Assembly: GCA_947304355.1 (NCBI GenBank)
Contig: CAMZAX010000003.1
Coordinates: 1 to 64,000 of the forward strand
DNA length: 64,000 bases
Source: an uncultured Selenomonadales bacterium
GTDB lineage: Bacteria; Bacillota; Negativicutes; Selenomonadales; Selenomonadaceae
Reading direction: 5' to 3'
Position numbers and translations under genes: made by a program. Under the pieces are notes generated by a model, which was not told the DNA's origin, ran no database searches, and saw nothing but the letters and a program-made list of their open reading frames with translations. This document shows, piece by piece, positions 7,056-15,403 of this stretch (the stretch's first letter is position 1; every line of letters begins with the position of its first letter).

Positions 7056-7741
7056 GGGATAGCCGGGTCTTTGACGTTGTTGGCGGCAAAGGCGGCGGCT
7101 CTGTCGCGACAGGTGGCGCATTGCCCGCAAGGAACGTCGCCGCCCGCGTAACAGCTCCACGTCAATTCATACGGCACGCCGAGTTCAAGCCCGACCTTGA
7201 CGACATCGACTTTAGACTGACACAGGAACGGCGCGACGATACGAATTTTTTCATATGTGCCGATACGAACTGCCGCGCTCATTGCCGCGACGAATTGCGC
7301 ACTGCAATCGGCGTAAGCATTGCCCGCCGTGTCGTCCGAGTGCACGCCTACATAAATTTCAACACACGGGTCGTCGTAAAGTCCGTCCGCGAAACTTGCC
7401 GCCATTGCAAGCATCAGCCCGTTGCGAAAGGGGACGTAGGTTGCGACACGCGGCGAATGATTCTTTTCCATCTGCGCGGCGTAGGACGTTTTTTCAATCG
7501 GCGCGGTCGACGTGTTAAGCAGGGCGGAATCGGAGTGGCGGAAAATTTCAGCGGCGTCCAATTCGTAATGCGCGACGTTGTAAAATTTTGCGACGTTGCG
7601 GGCGGCGGCGAGTTCCTTTGCGTGGCGTTGCCCGTAGAACACCGACAGAGCCGAAACATTTTCCGCGCCGTATTTGTTGACGGCAAGGGCAAGACACGTC
7701 GTCGAATCCAGCCCGCCGCTTGAGAGAACGACAGCTTTCAA
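7052..7741 (-). CDS. queC: 7-cyano-7-deazaguanine synthase
   Basis: Converts 7-carboxy-7-deazaguanine and ammonia to preQ0 using ATP, for queuosine in tRNA. At 229 residues it is full length. The PP-loop SGGLDS (residues 8-13) binds ATP. A zinc site is formed by the late cysteines in SCYAGG and CGQCATCRDR. RVATYVPFRNG and VHSDDTAGNAYADC are also typical. The TTG at 7741 has GGGAGG ten bases upstream. It follows map by 55 bases on the same strand. The other queuosine genes (queD, queE) are not in the window. Confidence 0.95.
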   Translation of the reverse strand: MKAVVLSSGGLDSTTCLALAVNKYGAENVSALSVFYGQRHAKELAAARNVAKFYNVAHYELDAAEIFRHSDSALLNTSTAPIEKTSYAAQMEKNHSPRVATYVPFRNGLMLAMAASFADGLYDDPCVEIYVGVHSDDTAGNAYADCSAQFVAAMSAAVRIGTYEKIRIVAPFLCQSKVDVVKVGLELGVPYELTWSCYAGGDVPCGQCATCRDRAAAFAANNVKDPAIP

Positions 7742-7796
7742 GTTATTAAGCCTCCCAAAAAAAATCGAACCGGCAATGCACAGCGTTGCCCTCCAA

Positions 7797-8669
7797 TCAG
7801 CTTGCGAGAACTTCCGCGCCGTTTTCCGTAATCAGAATCGTCTTTTCCCACTGCGCCGACAAACTGCCGTCCTTGGTGCGAACAGTCCAATGATCGTCCT
7901 CGTCGACGGTGACGTACTTTTCGCCGGCGTTAATCATGGGCTCGACGGTAAGGACAATGCCCGGCACCATGAGCATACCCGTATTCGCCGCGCAGTCGTG
8001 GCTGACGAACGGCTCAAGGTGAAACTGCTTGCCGACGCCGTGACCGCCCAAATCCGTGACGACGGAGTAGCCGTTATCGTGCGCCATCTTGCCGCAAGCC
8101 GCGCCGATGTCGCCGACGAAATGCCAAGCCTTCGCCGCGCTAATTCCCGCCTCCATGATGTCATGCGTCACGTCGATAAGGCGTCTTGCTTCGGGCGAAA
8201 TGTCGCCGACGGTGTACATGCGCGAGGCATCCGCGAAGTAGCCGTCAAGATCAGTCGTTATGTCGATGTTGAGAATGTCGCCCGCCTTGAGGATTTCCTT
8301 GCGCGACGGAATGCCGTGGCAAACGACGTTGTTGACGGAAATGCAAATGCTCTTCGGGAATTTTTCAAAGCCGAGGCAACTTGGGTGCGCGCCGTGGCTT
8401 ACAATGAATTCGTGCGCGGCGTTGTTTAGCGTCAAGGTGTCGACGCCTTCGCGAACGAGTTCGTTCATTAGGTCGAGCGCGCCCGTGTTGATAACCGCCG
8501 CCCGCTTGATGCCTTCGATGTCCGCCGCCGTGTTAATCAGTCGCTTGGGCGGGCGAACTTGATTCAGTGCCTTAACAAATTTTATTTCGTCAATCCGCGC
8601 GTCGAAGTCGGCGTGGCATTTCTTGTACTTCTTGCCGGAGCCGCACCAACACGGGTCGTTTCGTTTCAT
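7797..8669 (-). CDS. map: Methionine aminopeptidase with N-terminal SEC-C zinc motif
   Basis: Removes the initiator methionine from new proteins. I chose the ATG at 8669 (290 residues), which has AAGGAG about 12 bases upstream and begins directly with the SEC-C motif ([16 protein letters not shown], residues 3-18). A longer start at 8702 only adds an unlikely tail. The pita-bread catalytic domain follows, with the metal ligands in NIDITTDLDGYFADASR (two Asp), GHGVGKQFH (His), TVEPMINAG (Glu) and SAQWEKTILIT (Glu). The SEC-C extension is known from longer Firmicute MAPs and from SecA, and may bind ribosome or zinc. It is flanked by queC and the methionine synthase activation protein, probably one transcript. 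Confidence 0.95.
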   Translation of the reverse strand: MKRNDPCWCGSGKKYKKCHADFDARIDEIKFVKALNQVRPPKRLINTAADIEGIKRAAVINTGALDLMNELVREGVDTLTLNNAAHEFIVSHGAHPSCLGFEKFPKSICISVNNVVCHGIPSRKEILKAGDILNIDITTDLDGYFADASRMYTVGDISPEARRLIDVTHDIMEAGISAAKAWHFVGDIGAACGKMAHDNGYSVVTDLGGHGVGKQFHLEPFVSHDCAANTGMLMVPGIVLTVEPMINAGEKYVTVDEDDHWTVRTKDGSLSAQWEKTILITENGAEVLAS

Positions 8670-8705
8670 ACGTCGCAACATCTCCTTGAAAAACTGTAGC
8701 ATAAA

Positions 8706-9371
8706 TTAATTCCTCGCGGGGCAATCGGTTCGGTCGCACGCCTTGCAATTCCCTTGTCCCTTGTCCCTTGTCCCTTGTCCCTTACAAAGCCCTATTACGG
8801 CGGTGACGGACTTGCGCGGCTCAAGCATCAAAGCCGAAGTCAAGCGCATACCGATTTGCTCCGCGCCCGCGATTTTAAAAAGTTCGGTCTGTGCGGTCAA
8901 GTTCCAATCGCCGTAGCCGGGACTGAATCGCCAACGCATTTTGAAGCCGTCCTTGGCGAAGGTCGCCGCGAAATGTTTTTCCATGGCGTCCGCCGCCTGT
9001 TCGACAGCCGCCGTCGCCGCCGCGTCCAAAAGCACCGACGCAAGATAATCGCCGCGCTCAAATTTTTTGGCAATCTCGCGTTCGATGTCAAAGCCGACGG
9101 TCGTCGCCATGCAAATGACTTTCGTGCAGCCGTCCAGGTGTTTAACGATCGACTTGCCGTTAATTGTGACGGGCGGCTGACTTTTGACGGTTCGGGCGGC
9201 GCAGTCGTAATCGTAGACTTGCCAGACGCCGCGCACGTCCAAAAGTAACAGAGCCTCCAAACAGGCGTCTCGGATATTTTTTTCTCCGAAGGTCGGTGCA
9301 TTGCGCAAGCCCGCATATCGACGAGCCTCCGCCGCGTCAACTTCCAAAATCTGCGCGTTGTAAATCGGCAA
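8706..9371 (-). CDS. Vitamin B12-dependent methionine synthase activation domain protein
   Basis: 221 residues forming a stand-alone version of the reactivation domain of cobalamin-dependent methionine synthase, which supports reductive methylation of cob(II)alamin. The signature RFSPGYGDWNLTAQ, then IGMRLT and LEPRKSVTAVIGL, matches the domain. The C-terminal Cys motif (CKACDRTDCPAR) is also present. Between IGL and this motif a 7-base repeat array encodes an odd insert (CKGQGTRDKGQGN), so a change in repeat number would shift frame and remove the Cys motif. The TTG start at 9371 has AAAGGAG upstream. It is first in a run with map and queC. metH itself is not in the window. Confidence 0.85.
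   Translation of the reverse strand: MPIYNAQILEVDAAEARRYAGLRNAPTFGEKNIRDACLEALLLLDVRGVWQVYDYDCAARTVKSQPPVTINGKSIVKHLDGCTKVICMATTVGFDIEREIAKKFERGDYLASVLLDAAATAAVEQAADAMEKHFAATFAKDGFKMRWRFSPGYGDWNLTAQTELFKIAGAEQIGMRLTSALMLEPRKSVTAVIGLCKGQGTRDKGQGNCKACDRTDCPARN
8751..8785 (+). repeat. Heptanucleotide array (CCCTTGT)4 inside a coding region
   Basis: Four perfect CCCTTGT units and one CCCTTAC lie within the 3' end of the methionine synthase activation gene. Confidence 0.85.
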
Positions 9372-9468
9372 CTTGAATCGCTCCTTTGCTTACAATTTTA
9401 AACCCGCCGTCAACACTCCGCCGCAAGATTGCGAATCATTATTTTTTCATTAAAATTTTCCGCGCTTA

Positions 9469-9497
9469 TGGACAAGCGGAAAGTTTTCGATTACAAT
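9469..9497 (+). promoter_or_regulatory. Promoter of the small gene at 9543
   Basis: TGGACA (9469-9474), 17 bases, TACAAT (9492-9497), about 45 bases before the start codon. Confidence 0.6.
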
Positions 9498-9542
9498 AGC
9501 GGCGTAAGGACTTTCATTAAGCTTTCATAGGGGGAATGTTTC

Positions 9543-9788
9543 ATGAAGAACAAGATAATGGTAACCAAGTTAAACGAGAAGTTGCATTTCTATTTGATTT
9601 CAAACGGCAAGCGGTATTATCTGTTCACGCAAGACTTTTCCAAGGGCGTCTACCAATTTTTTAAGAGCGGGCGATCTGAATCGGAACTGCATAAATACAA
9701 CCTCTGGCGCAAGAATCCCCGCCTTGACAAAACGATTGAGAAGCTCCCGTTGTACATGCGCTACGTTTTGAAAGAAGAAGCCGCGTAA
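9543..9788 (+). CDS. Small protein of unknown function
   Basis: 81 residues with a good promoter, a GGGGG ribosome site and its own terminator, so it is very likely expressed. The sequence is basic and aromatic-rich (FYLISNGKRYYLFTQDFSKGVYQFF), with no signal peptide, membrane segment or cysteine. The central part reads like a compact beta sheet followed by a helical tail (KTIEKLPLYMRYVLKEEAA). I do not recognise a family. It is monocistronic, between the divergent B12 activation gene and the convergent deacetylase gene, neither of which suggests a role. Confidence 0.7.
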   Translation: MKNKIMVTKLNEKLHFYLISNGKRYYLFTQDFSKGVYQFFKSGRSESELHKYNLWRKNPRLDKTIEKLPLYMRYVLKEEAA

Positions 9789-9813
9789 ACTTAACCCGAA
9801 CGAAAAAATTTTA

Positions 9814-9850
9814 ACTCCCGTCGACAATCGGCGGGAGCTTTATTTTATTT
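9814..9850 (+). terminator. Intrinsic terminator of the small gene
   Basis: CTCCCG (9815-9820) and CGGGAG form the stem, followed by CTTTATTTTATTTT. Confidence 0.75.
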
Positions 9851-9858
9851 TCAGAAAG

Positions 9859-10818
9859 TTACCACGGTTGCGGCGTCATGGGCGTGACGACGCCGAATTG
9901 ATAGCCCCAATCGCGCAGGAAGTGAATCAGTTCCGGCAATGCCTTGACGGTCTCGGCTTTGTCGGCGTTTGAGTGCATGAGGATAACCACGGAACGCGGC
10001 GGGTCGTCGCCGAGATATTTCAAGACGTTGTTGATTTGTTGCGAGGCGTTCGGCTTTGAGGGCGTGGCGTCTTCGGTGAGCGCGTTCCAGTCGTGTTCGA
10101 TATAGCCGCAATCTTCGACCATAGTCCAATAGTTCGCGCTGAACATGTCCACGCCGCCCGGTGCGCGGATTATGAACGGGCGCACGCCGATAACGTTTTT
10201 AATCGCGACGTCGGTTTTGATAATCTGTTCCATGAAACTCCACGGGCTCTTGTAAAGCTCGTCGTAGCGATGATTGTAGCTGTGGTTGCCGATGGCGTGC
10301 CCCTCGTTGAACATGCGCTTGAGCACGTCGGGATAAGCCTCGACCATGTTGCCGCAGACGTAGAACGTCGCCTTGACGCCTTCAGCCTTGAGGATGTCCA
10401 AAATCTGCGGCGTGATTTTATCGTCGGGTCCGTCGTCGAAGGTCAGATAAACCGTTGATTTTTCTTCGTAGGGTTCAAGATACGGCAGAACAATCGGCAA
10501 GCCCCTTTCCTGCCGCTCCCAGATGATGTATTTGTCGTAAACGGGAATCGTCGGGTCGTTGAGTTGCAAATTTGACAAGTCGTCGTCCGCAACAATGTAG
10601 TCTTTGCCCTCCTGCGCGGGCTTAGCGGGTTCGGCGGGCTTAGGCTTGTCGGCGGGTTTATCGGACTTTTTGTCGGCGGATTTGTCGGAAATTTTATAAG
10701 CGGTCTCTTCGGCGACTTCGGTCGGTATTTGATTCACGTCGGCGGACTTGGGCTCTTCGCCGCAACCCGTCAGCGCGAACGTCAGCAAAATCAGCATCAA
10801 ACAAAAAATTTTTTTCAT
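9859..10818 (-). CDS. Polysaccharide deacetylase lipoprotein (CE4 family)
   Basis: 319 residues. A lipobox (LTGC, Cys about 19) predicts membrane anchoring, and a Lys/Pro/Ala-rich spacer (about 45-70) would hold the catalytic domain away from the membrane. The NodB domain carries the CE4 motifs in order: TFDDGPDD (catalytic base and metal Asp), NHSYNHR (the two metal His), RAPGG, DWN and LMH. It should remove acetyl groups from peptidoglycan or another N-acetylglucosamine polymer in the periplasm. The promoter is at 10850-10878; the leader includes GGGACAAGGAG, a heptad-like sequence that also supplies the ribosome site. The gene is monocistronic. Confidence 0.9.
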   Translation of the reverse strand: MKKIFCLMLILLTFALTGCGEEPKSADVNQIPTEVAEETAYKISDKSADKKSDKPADKPKPAEPAKPAQEGKDYIVADDDLSNLQLNDPTIPVYDKYIIWERQERGLPIVLPYLEPYEEKSTVYLTFDDGPDDKITPQILDILKAEGVKATFYVCGNMVEAYPDVLKRMFNEGHAIGNHSYNHRYDELYKSPWSFMEQIIKTDVAIKNVIGVRPFIIRAPGGVDMFSANYWTMVEDCGYIEHDWNALTEDATPSKPNASQQINNVLKYLGDDPPRSVVILMHSNADKAETVKALPELIHFLRDWGYQFGVVTPMTPQPW

Positions 10819-10849
10819 GAGTTGCTCCTTGTCCCAAAAATTTTTTTAA

Positions 10850-10878
10850 ACTATAACGCAACCTTGAAGCAGAATCAA
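10850..10878 (-). promoter_or_regulatory. Deacetylase promoter
   Basis: Minus strand: TTGATT (10873-10878), 17 bases, TATAGT (10850-10855). Confidence 0.6.
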
Positions 10879-10891
10879 GCAGGAAATTTTT

Positions 10892-10933
10892 AAGGGACAA
10901 GGGAAAAGGGACAAGGGATAAGAGATTAGAGGG
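10892..10933 (+). repeat. Heptanucleotide array upstream of the transporter gene
   Basis: Six units in register: AAGGGAC, AAGGGAA, AAGGGAC, AAGGGAT, AAGAGAT, TAGAGGG. The last supplies the AGAGGG ribosome site of the gene starting at 10943. Confidence 0.8.
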
Positions 10934-10942
10934 CGTGATAAA

Positions 10943-11796
10943 ATGTTGCGGGCACTCGCGGTGCTGTGTTTGATTTGGGGCTCGAATTGGGTCGTCATGA
11001 AGCTGGCGAACGATTACTTTCCGCCGGTCTCGTTCGTCATGTGGCGATTCGGGTCGGGCGCGTTGATTCTGTTGGCGGTCGCGTATCTGCGAAAAATCCC
11101 CTTGCCCGACGCAAGGCTTTTGCCGTGGATAATCGTTTCGGGCGTCCTGCAGATGGCGTTGAATCAAGTCGCAATACAAATCGGCTTGCTCGCGGATAGC
11201 CATGCGGCGCGGGCATGGGTTGCGTCCTCAACTTCACGACGCCGCTTTGGGTCGCGATTATGGCGCACTTCGCGTTGAACGAACGATTGACGCGGCGAAA
11301 AATTTTCGGCATAGTTACGGCGTTGCTCGGCTTGTACGTGCTAATGGGCGTGCAGGGCGTCGGTGATTTGCGCTCGGCTTTGATATTAATCGGCGGCGCG
11401 GTGCTCGCGGCTCTCGCAAGCATAATTGTCAAGCGGTGGTTGAACAAATGCGACATGATTCAGTTGACGACGTGGCAAATGGTTTTCGGCGCACTTGGGC
11501 TTATGCTTTACTCGACGTTCGTGCCGCAGGGCGAAATCGACTGGAGCTTGCCCGCCGTCCTGTGTCTGCTGTACAACGCCGCATTGGCGTCGGCTGTGGC
11601 GTTCTATCTGTGGAATTACATTTTGGCGCACATTGAGGCAAGCACGGCATCTGTCGCCACGTTAATCGCACCGGTCGTGGGCGTGTTGGCAGGCGTGATA
11701 TTTTTGGGCGAACCACTCACCGCGTTCATCGTCGCGGGCATGATTTTAATATTCGCGGGCATTTTCATTGTTGTTAAGGGAGGCAAACGAATTTGA
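10943..11796 (+). pseudogene. EamA/DMT-family transporter, frameshifted
   Basis: Two overlapping frames together make one ten-helix drug/metabolite transporter of about 284 residues. The first (10943 to about 11200) carries CLIWGSNWVVMKLAND and the first EamA repeat up to AIQIGLL. The second (from about 11200 to 11796) resumes with GCVLNFTTPLWVAIM and completes the second repeat, ending in VVGVLAGVIFLGEPLT and a basic tail. The shift falls between 11190 and 11215, in the turn before a conserved helix. It is a one-base indel in the gene or in the sequence. If real, the gene is inactive. The stop overlaps the start of prfC by four bases. Confidence 0.75.
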
Positions 11797-13397
11797 CATT
11801 GACTGACGAAATAAACAAGCGGCGCACGTTCGCAATCATTTCGCACCCCGACGCGGGCAAGACGACGCTGACCGAAAAACTTTTGCTTTATGGCGGCGCG
11901 ATTCACCTGGCGGGCTCGATTAAGTCTCGCAAAACCCAACGCCACGCCGTATCGGATTGGATGGAAATCGAAAAGCAACGCGGCATTTCCGTCACAAGCT
12001 CCGTCTTGCAATTCGACTACGCGGGCTGCCGAATCAATATCCTCGACACGCCGGGGCACCAAGATTTTTCCGAAGACACTTACCGCACGCTAATGGCCGT
12101 CGACAGCGCGGTCATGATTCTCGACGCGGCAAAAGGCGTCGAAGCTCAAACAAAAAAGCTGTTCAAAGTTTGTCGCGAACGCCGCATTCCGATTTTCACG
12201 TTCATAAACAAGCTCGACCGCTACGGCAAAGTTCCGCTCGATTTGATGGACGAACTCGAAAATGTTTTGGGCATTCGCGCCTACCCGATGAATTGGCCAA
12301 TCGGTGTCGACGGCAAATATCTCGGCGTCTTCGACCGACAAAAAAATCGCATTGAACTTTTCGCGGAGGACACCACGCACGGGCAACGCGAACGCGCGTC
12401 AGAAATTTTCGCGCCCGACGCCGCGCAGGTTATCGAACGAATCGGGCAAGCGAACTTCGACGCGCTCCAAGACGATTTGCTTTTGCTCGACGAAGCGGGC
12501 GAAAAGTTTGACAAGGCACGAATCGACGCGGGCGATTTGACGCCGACGTTTTTCGGCTCGGCGATGACCAATTTCGGCGTGCAGAACTTTTTGGAAGAGT
12601 ATTTGAGACTTGCGCCGCCGCCCGCCCCGCGACTGTCAAGCGACGGCGTGATTGAGCCCGAAGACGAAAAATTTTCCGCGTTCGTCTTCAAAATCCAAGC
12701 AAACATGAATCCCGCGCACCGCGACCGTCTTGCGTTCATACGAATTTGTTCCGGCAAGTTTGAACGCAACATGACTGTTTGGCACGCCGCAAGCGACAAG
12801 CTGATTAAGCTCGCGCAGCCGCAACAATTTTTGGCGCAGGACAGACAGATTATCGACGAAGCGTTTCCGGGCGACATTGTGGGCTTGTTCGACCCCGGCA
12901 TCTTCGGCATAGGCGACACGCTCACCGACGCCGCGCACAAATTCAAGTTTGAAGACTTCCCAACATTTCCGCCCGAAAAATTCGCGCGCGTGCAGGCAAA
13001 GGACACAATGAAGCGCAAACAGTTCGCCAAGGGCATTGACCAGTTGACGCAGGAAGGCGCGATTCAGCTTTTCAATCAAGTGGGCGCGGGCACCGAATCT
13101 TACGTCGTGGGCACGGTCGGCACGTTGCAGTTTGAAGTTCTGCAGTATCGTTTGAAGTCCGAATACGGCGTTGACGTGTTGCTGACGATGTTGCCGTTTG
13201 AAGTGGCGCGTTGGCTCAAATTCAACGACGGCACGAAGGTGACGCCCGCAAGCCTGCGCGGCGCGGACAGAGGCATGTTCGTCCTCGACCGCAACGAAAA
13301 TCCCGTGTTGCTCCTCGAAAACGAATGGGCACTCGGCTGGATAAGCGACAACAACCCGAAACTCGAAATGAGCGCGACGCCATTCGACGCCAATTAA
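11793..13397 (+). CDS. prfC: Peptide chain release factor 3
   Basis: GTPase that recycles RF1/RF2 from the ribosome after termination; 534 residues, normal length. The GTPase motifs are HPDAGKTTL (about residue 18), DTPGHQDF and NKLDR. The EF-G-like domains follow (NLFDPGIFGIGDTL, LQFEVLQYRLKSEYGV). The TTG start at 11793 has GGGAGG ten bases upstream, and its first bases overlap the stop of the transporter gene, so translation may be coupled. It converges with the sensor kinase gene, with only five bases between their stops. Confidence 0.96.
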   Translation: MTLTDEINKRRTFAIISHPDAGKTTLTEKLLLYGGAIHLAGSIKSRKTQRHAVSDWMEIEKQRGISVTSSVLQFDYAGCRINILDTPGHQDFSEDTYRTLMAVDSAVMILDAAKGVEAQTKKLFKVCRERRIPIFTFINKLDRYGKVPLDLMDELENVLGIRAYPMNWPIGVDGKYLGVFDRQKNRIELFAEDTTHGQRERASEIFAPDAAQVIERIGQANFDALQDDLLLLDEAGEKFDKARIDAGDLTPTFFGSAMTNFGVQNFLEEYLRLAPPPAPRLSSDGVIEPEDEKFSAFVFKIQANMNPAHRDRLAFIRICSGKFERNMTVWHAASDKLIKLAQPQQFLAQDRQIIDEAFPGDIVGLFDPGIFGIGDTLTDAAHKFKFEDFPTFPPEKFARVQAKDTMKRKQFAKGIDQLTQEGAIQLFNQVGAGTESYVVGTVGTLQFEVLQYRLKSEYGVDVLLTMLPFEVARWLKFNDGTKVTPASLRGADRGMFVLDRNENPVLLLENEWALGWISDNNPKLEMSATPFDAN

Positions 13398-13402
13398 AAT
13401 CA

Positions 13403-14662
13403 TCAGGGGATTGTCACGGTTACGACAGTGCCGCCGCCTTCGCGGGGACGTATCGTCATTTTGCCGCCGCACATCATTTCAAGCCGTTGCCGTATGTTCG
13501 CCAACGCAATATGCGGCTCTGCGTCGTCGTCGGCGGGTGCAAAGCCGGAACCTGTATCCTCAACGATAATTTCACTGCCAGAATCCGTCTCGCGCGTCTT
13601 AATGGAGATATGCAACGGCGCATATTCCGGATCCATGCCGTGCTTGACGGCGTTCTCCACAATCGGTTGAAGTGTCAGCGGCGGCAAGCGGAAATTTTTA
13701 TGCGGCGTATCGTAATCCACGCAAAGACTGTCCTCGAACTGAACCTGCTCCACGGCAAGATAAGCGCGCGTGTGTTCCAATTCGTCAATAAACGGCACGT
13801 TGTCTTCGCTCGCAATGGCGGTGAAATTTTTGCGCAGATAAGTCGTAAAGTCCATCGTGACTTGCTGAGCCTTTTTCGGGTCTCTCGCGCAAAGATAGTA
13901 GATACTCATCATTGCGTTGTAGATGAAGTGCGGGCGCATTTGCAAAACCATTATGCTTGCGCGCTGATGTGCAATCTCCCGCTGTTGCCCCACGTATGAT
14001 TCAATCTGGTCGTAGAGGACAAGCGCAAGCATTGCAAGCGTTGAAATGCACAGCCCCAACATGACGAGCAAAAGAATTTCGACAATCATGTTGTTGATAA
14101 ACAATGTGCCCGTCAACGACAACAAATGAATCATGAACGCGACAAAATATTTTTCGGGCAACTTGTTGCGACGGCGAATCACGGCTGCCAAATTTAAAAA
14201 CATCACCGCGAAGATTGGCGCGACCATAAGCGTATGCAACGAACCGCGAACGTATCGATTGTCGGGCGTGATGCAATAAAAGAACGTCGTGAACTGCGCG
14301 ACTGCCAACAGGACGAAGTACACGCTCCACAGCACGACGACGGCTCGGAACAGCGGACTCGTCCGTCGGTCTTCGCCGCACGTGCGCAACAAATACACCG
14401 TGAACATCGGCATAGGTATCGACAGGAACAGATATTGACAGCAGACGGTGATTCGTTCCGCCGTCGCCATGGTCGGGTCTTCGTAAATCACAAGGTCGAC
14501 GAACAGCGCAATCATACACAGTACGAAAACCGCGAACAGCGTAATAAAAAATTTTTTGTTCCATTGATTCTTGCCGGGCATGATGACGGCGACGCATAAC
14601 GTCATAATCGTCACCAACAGCACCGCGCCGCATGCGAAGAAATATATTTGCTCCCAACTCAT
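13403..14662 (-). CDS. LytS/YehU-type sensor histidine kinase
   Basis: 419 residues. Six to seven hydrophobic helices fill residues 1-205, placing the sensor in the membrane. A short linker leads to the His_kinase domain (HQRASIMVLQMRPHFIYNAMM, about 225-250; His in RPHFIYN) and an ATPase domain (PIVENAVKHGM, VEDTGSGF, LANIRQRLEMM). This is the class that normally pairs with LytTR regulators. Its ATG overlaps the stop of the regulator gene at 14659 (ATGA), so they form a coupled two-component pair. The ligand is unknown. The divergent amidohydrolase/esterase operon is the likely target. Confidence 0.9.
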   Translation of the reverse strand: MSWEQIYFFACGAVLLVTIMTLCVAVIMPGKNQWNKKFFITLFAVFVLCMIALFVDLVIYEDPTMATAERITVCCQYLFLSIPMPMFTVYLLRTCGEDRRTSPLFRAVVVLWSVYFVLLAVAQFTTFFYCITPDNRYVRGSLHTLMVAPIFAVMFLNLAAVIRRRNKLPEKYFVAFMIHLLSLTGTLFINNMIVEILLLVMLGLCISTLAMLALVLYDQIESYVGQQREIAHQRASIMVLQMRPHFIYNAMMSIYYLCARDPKKAQQVTMDFTTYLRKNFTAIASEDNVPFIDELEHTRAYLAVEQVQFEDSLCVDYDTPHKNFRLPPLTLQPIVENAVKHGMDPEYAPLHISIKTRETDSGSEIIVEDTGSGFAPADDDAEPHIALANIRQRLEMMCGGKMTIRPREGGGTVVTVTIP

Positions 14663-15258
14663 TCCTCCGCGCCTCCCAACGAAAACGGATAGCGGAGGTT
14701 TTTTAATTGCGCGCGAACGCCTTCAACCGTTATCGGCTTGAGCGTAAAGCCGCTGGCTCCCGTGCTCCACGCGTCGAAGGAATATTCGACGTAAGCTGTT
14801 AAGTAGACGACGTTGGTGCGCGGATTAATTTCAAGCAACGTGCGGCAAAGGTCGAACCCGTTTGTTTTGCCGAGCTCAATGTCCAAAAACGCCAACGCGA
14901 TTCGATTTGCCCGCGCGTATTCGATTGCCTCCGACGGACGAGTAAAGCCCGTGATTATGGCGTTGGGCATGACCTCTTCCAAAATCGGCAAGGCACCCGA
15001 CAAAAAAATTTTTCTGTCGTCGACCATGATGACGTTGGGCGCGTCGTCGCTTTCCGTTGCCGCCGAAATCAGCGTGTTGACGTCCGTATCGAGACATTGG
15101 GCGAGGCGGGAAATCATCACGGCGTCAGGCAAACGACTGCCGCTTTCCCAGCGGGCAACCGTCGAACGCGTCACGTACATCCGCTCCGCCAATTCCCGTT
15201 GCGAAAGCCCTTTGTCGGTGCGAAGTTTTCTCACGGTTTCTGCAAACAGTATGCGCAT
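14659..15258 (-). CDS. Response regulator with N-terminal XRE-type HTH and C-terminal receiver domain
   Basis: 199 residues. Residues 5-60 form a Cro/C1-type helix-turn-helix (KGLSQRELAERMYVTRSTVA, then WESGSRLPD). Residues 74-190 form a receiver domain with the acidic pair D80/D81, the phosphoacceptor D126 (AFLDIELG), T154 (YLTAY) and K174 (LKPIT). Response regulators nearly always carry the receiver first and rarely use an XRE domain, so this order is unusual. It overlaps the kinase gene by four bases and is divergent from the amidohydrolase operon with a 145-base shared control region, so it probably regulates that operon and itself. Confidence 0.88.
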   Translation of the reverse strand: MRILFAETVRKLRTDKGLSQRELAERMYVTRSTVARWESGSRLPDAVMISRLAQCLDTDVNTLISAATESDDAPNVIMVDDRKIFLSGALPILEEVMPNAIITGFTRPSEAIEYARANRIALAFLDIELGKTNGFDLCRTLLEINPRTNVVYLTAYVEYSFDAWSTGASGFTLKPITVEGVRAQLKNLRYPFSLGGAEE

Positions 15259-15334
15259 TTCAATTCACTCGTTTTTTGCCGTCATTTAATCATACAAAGC
15301 CGAAAAAGCAAGCGTGACACTTTGGAACACCGCA

Positions 15335-15363
15335 TTGGCTAAAAAAATGAAACATACTATAAT
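15335..15363 (+). promoter_or_regulatory. Promoter of the amidohydrolase-esterase operon
   Basis: TTGGCT (15335-15340), 17 bases, TATAAT (15358-15363). A GTG-ACACTTTGGAA-CAC dyad lies just upstream (about 15314-15330) and could bind a regulator. Confidence 0.55.
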
Positions 15364-15403
15364 GCCACCGAATACCTCTACATTTTCTGCGGGAGGAATG
15401 CGA

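Noticed and set aside
7742..7796. PreQ1 riboswitch before queC
   Set aside because: Only a short GGCAA/TTGCC hairpin is present; the preQ1 aptamer consensus and pseudoknot are not recognisable.
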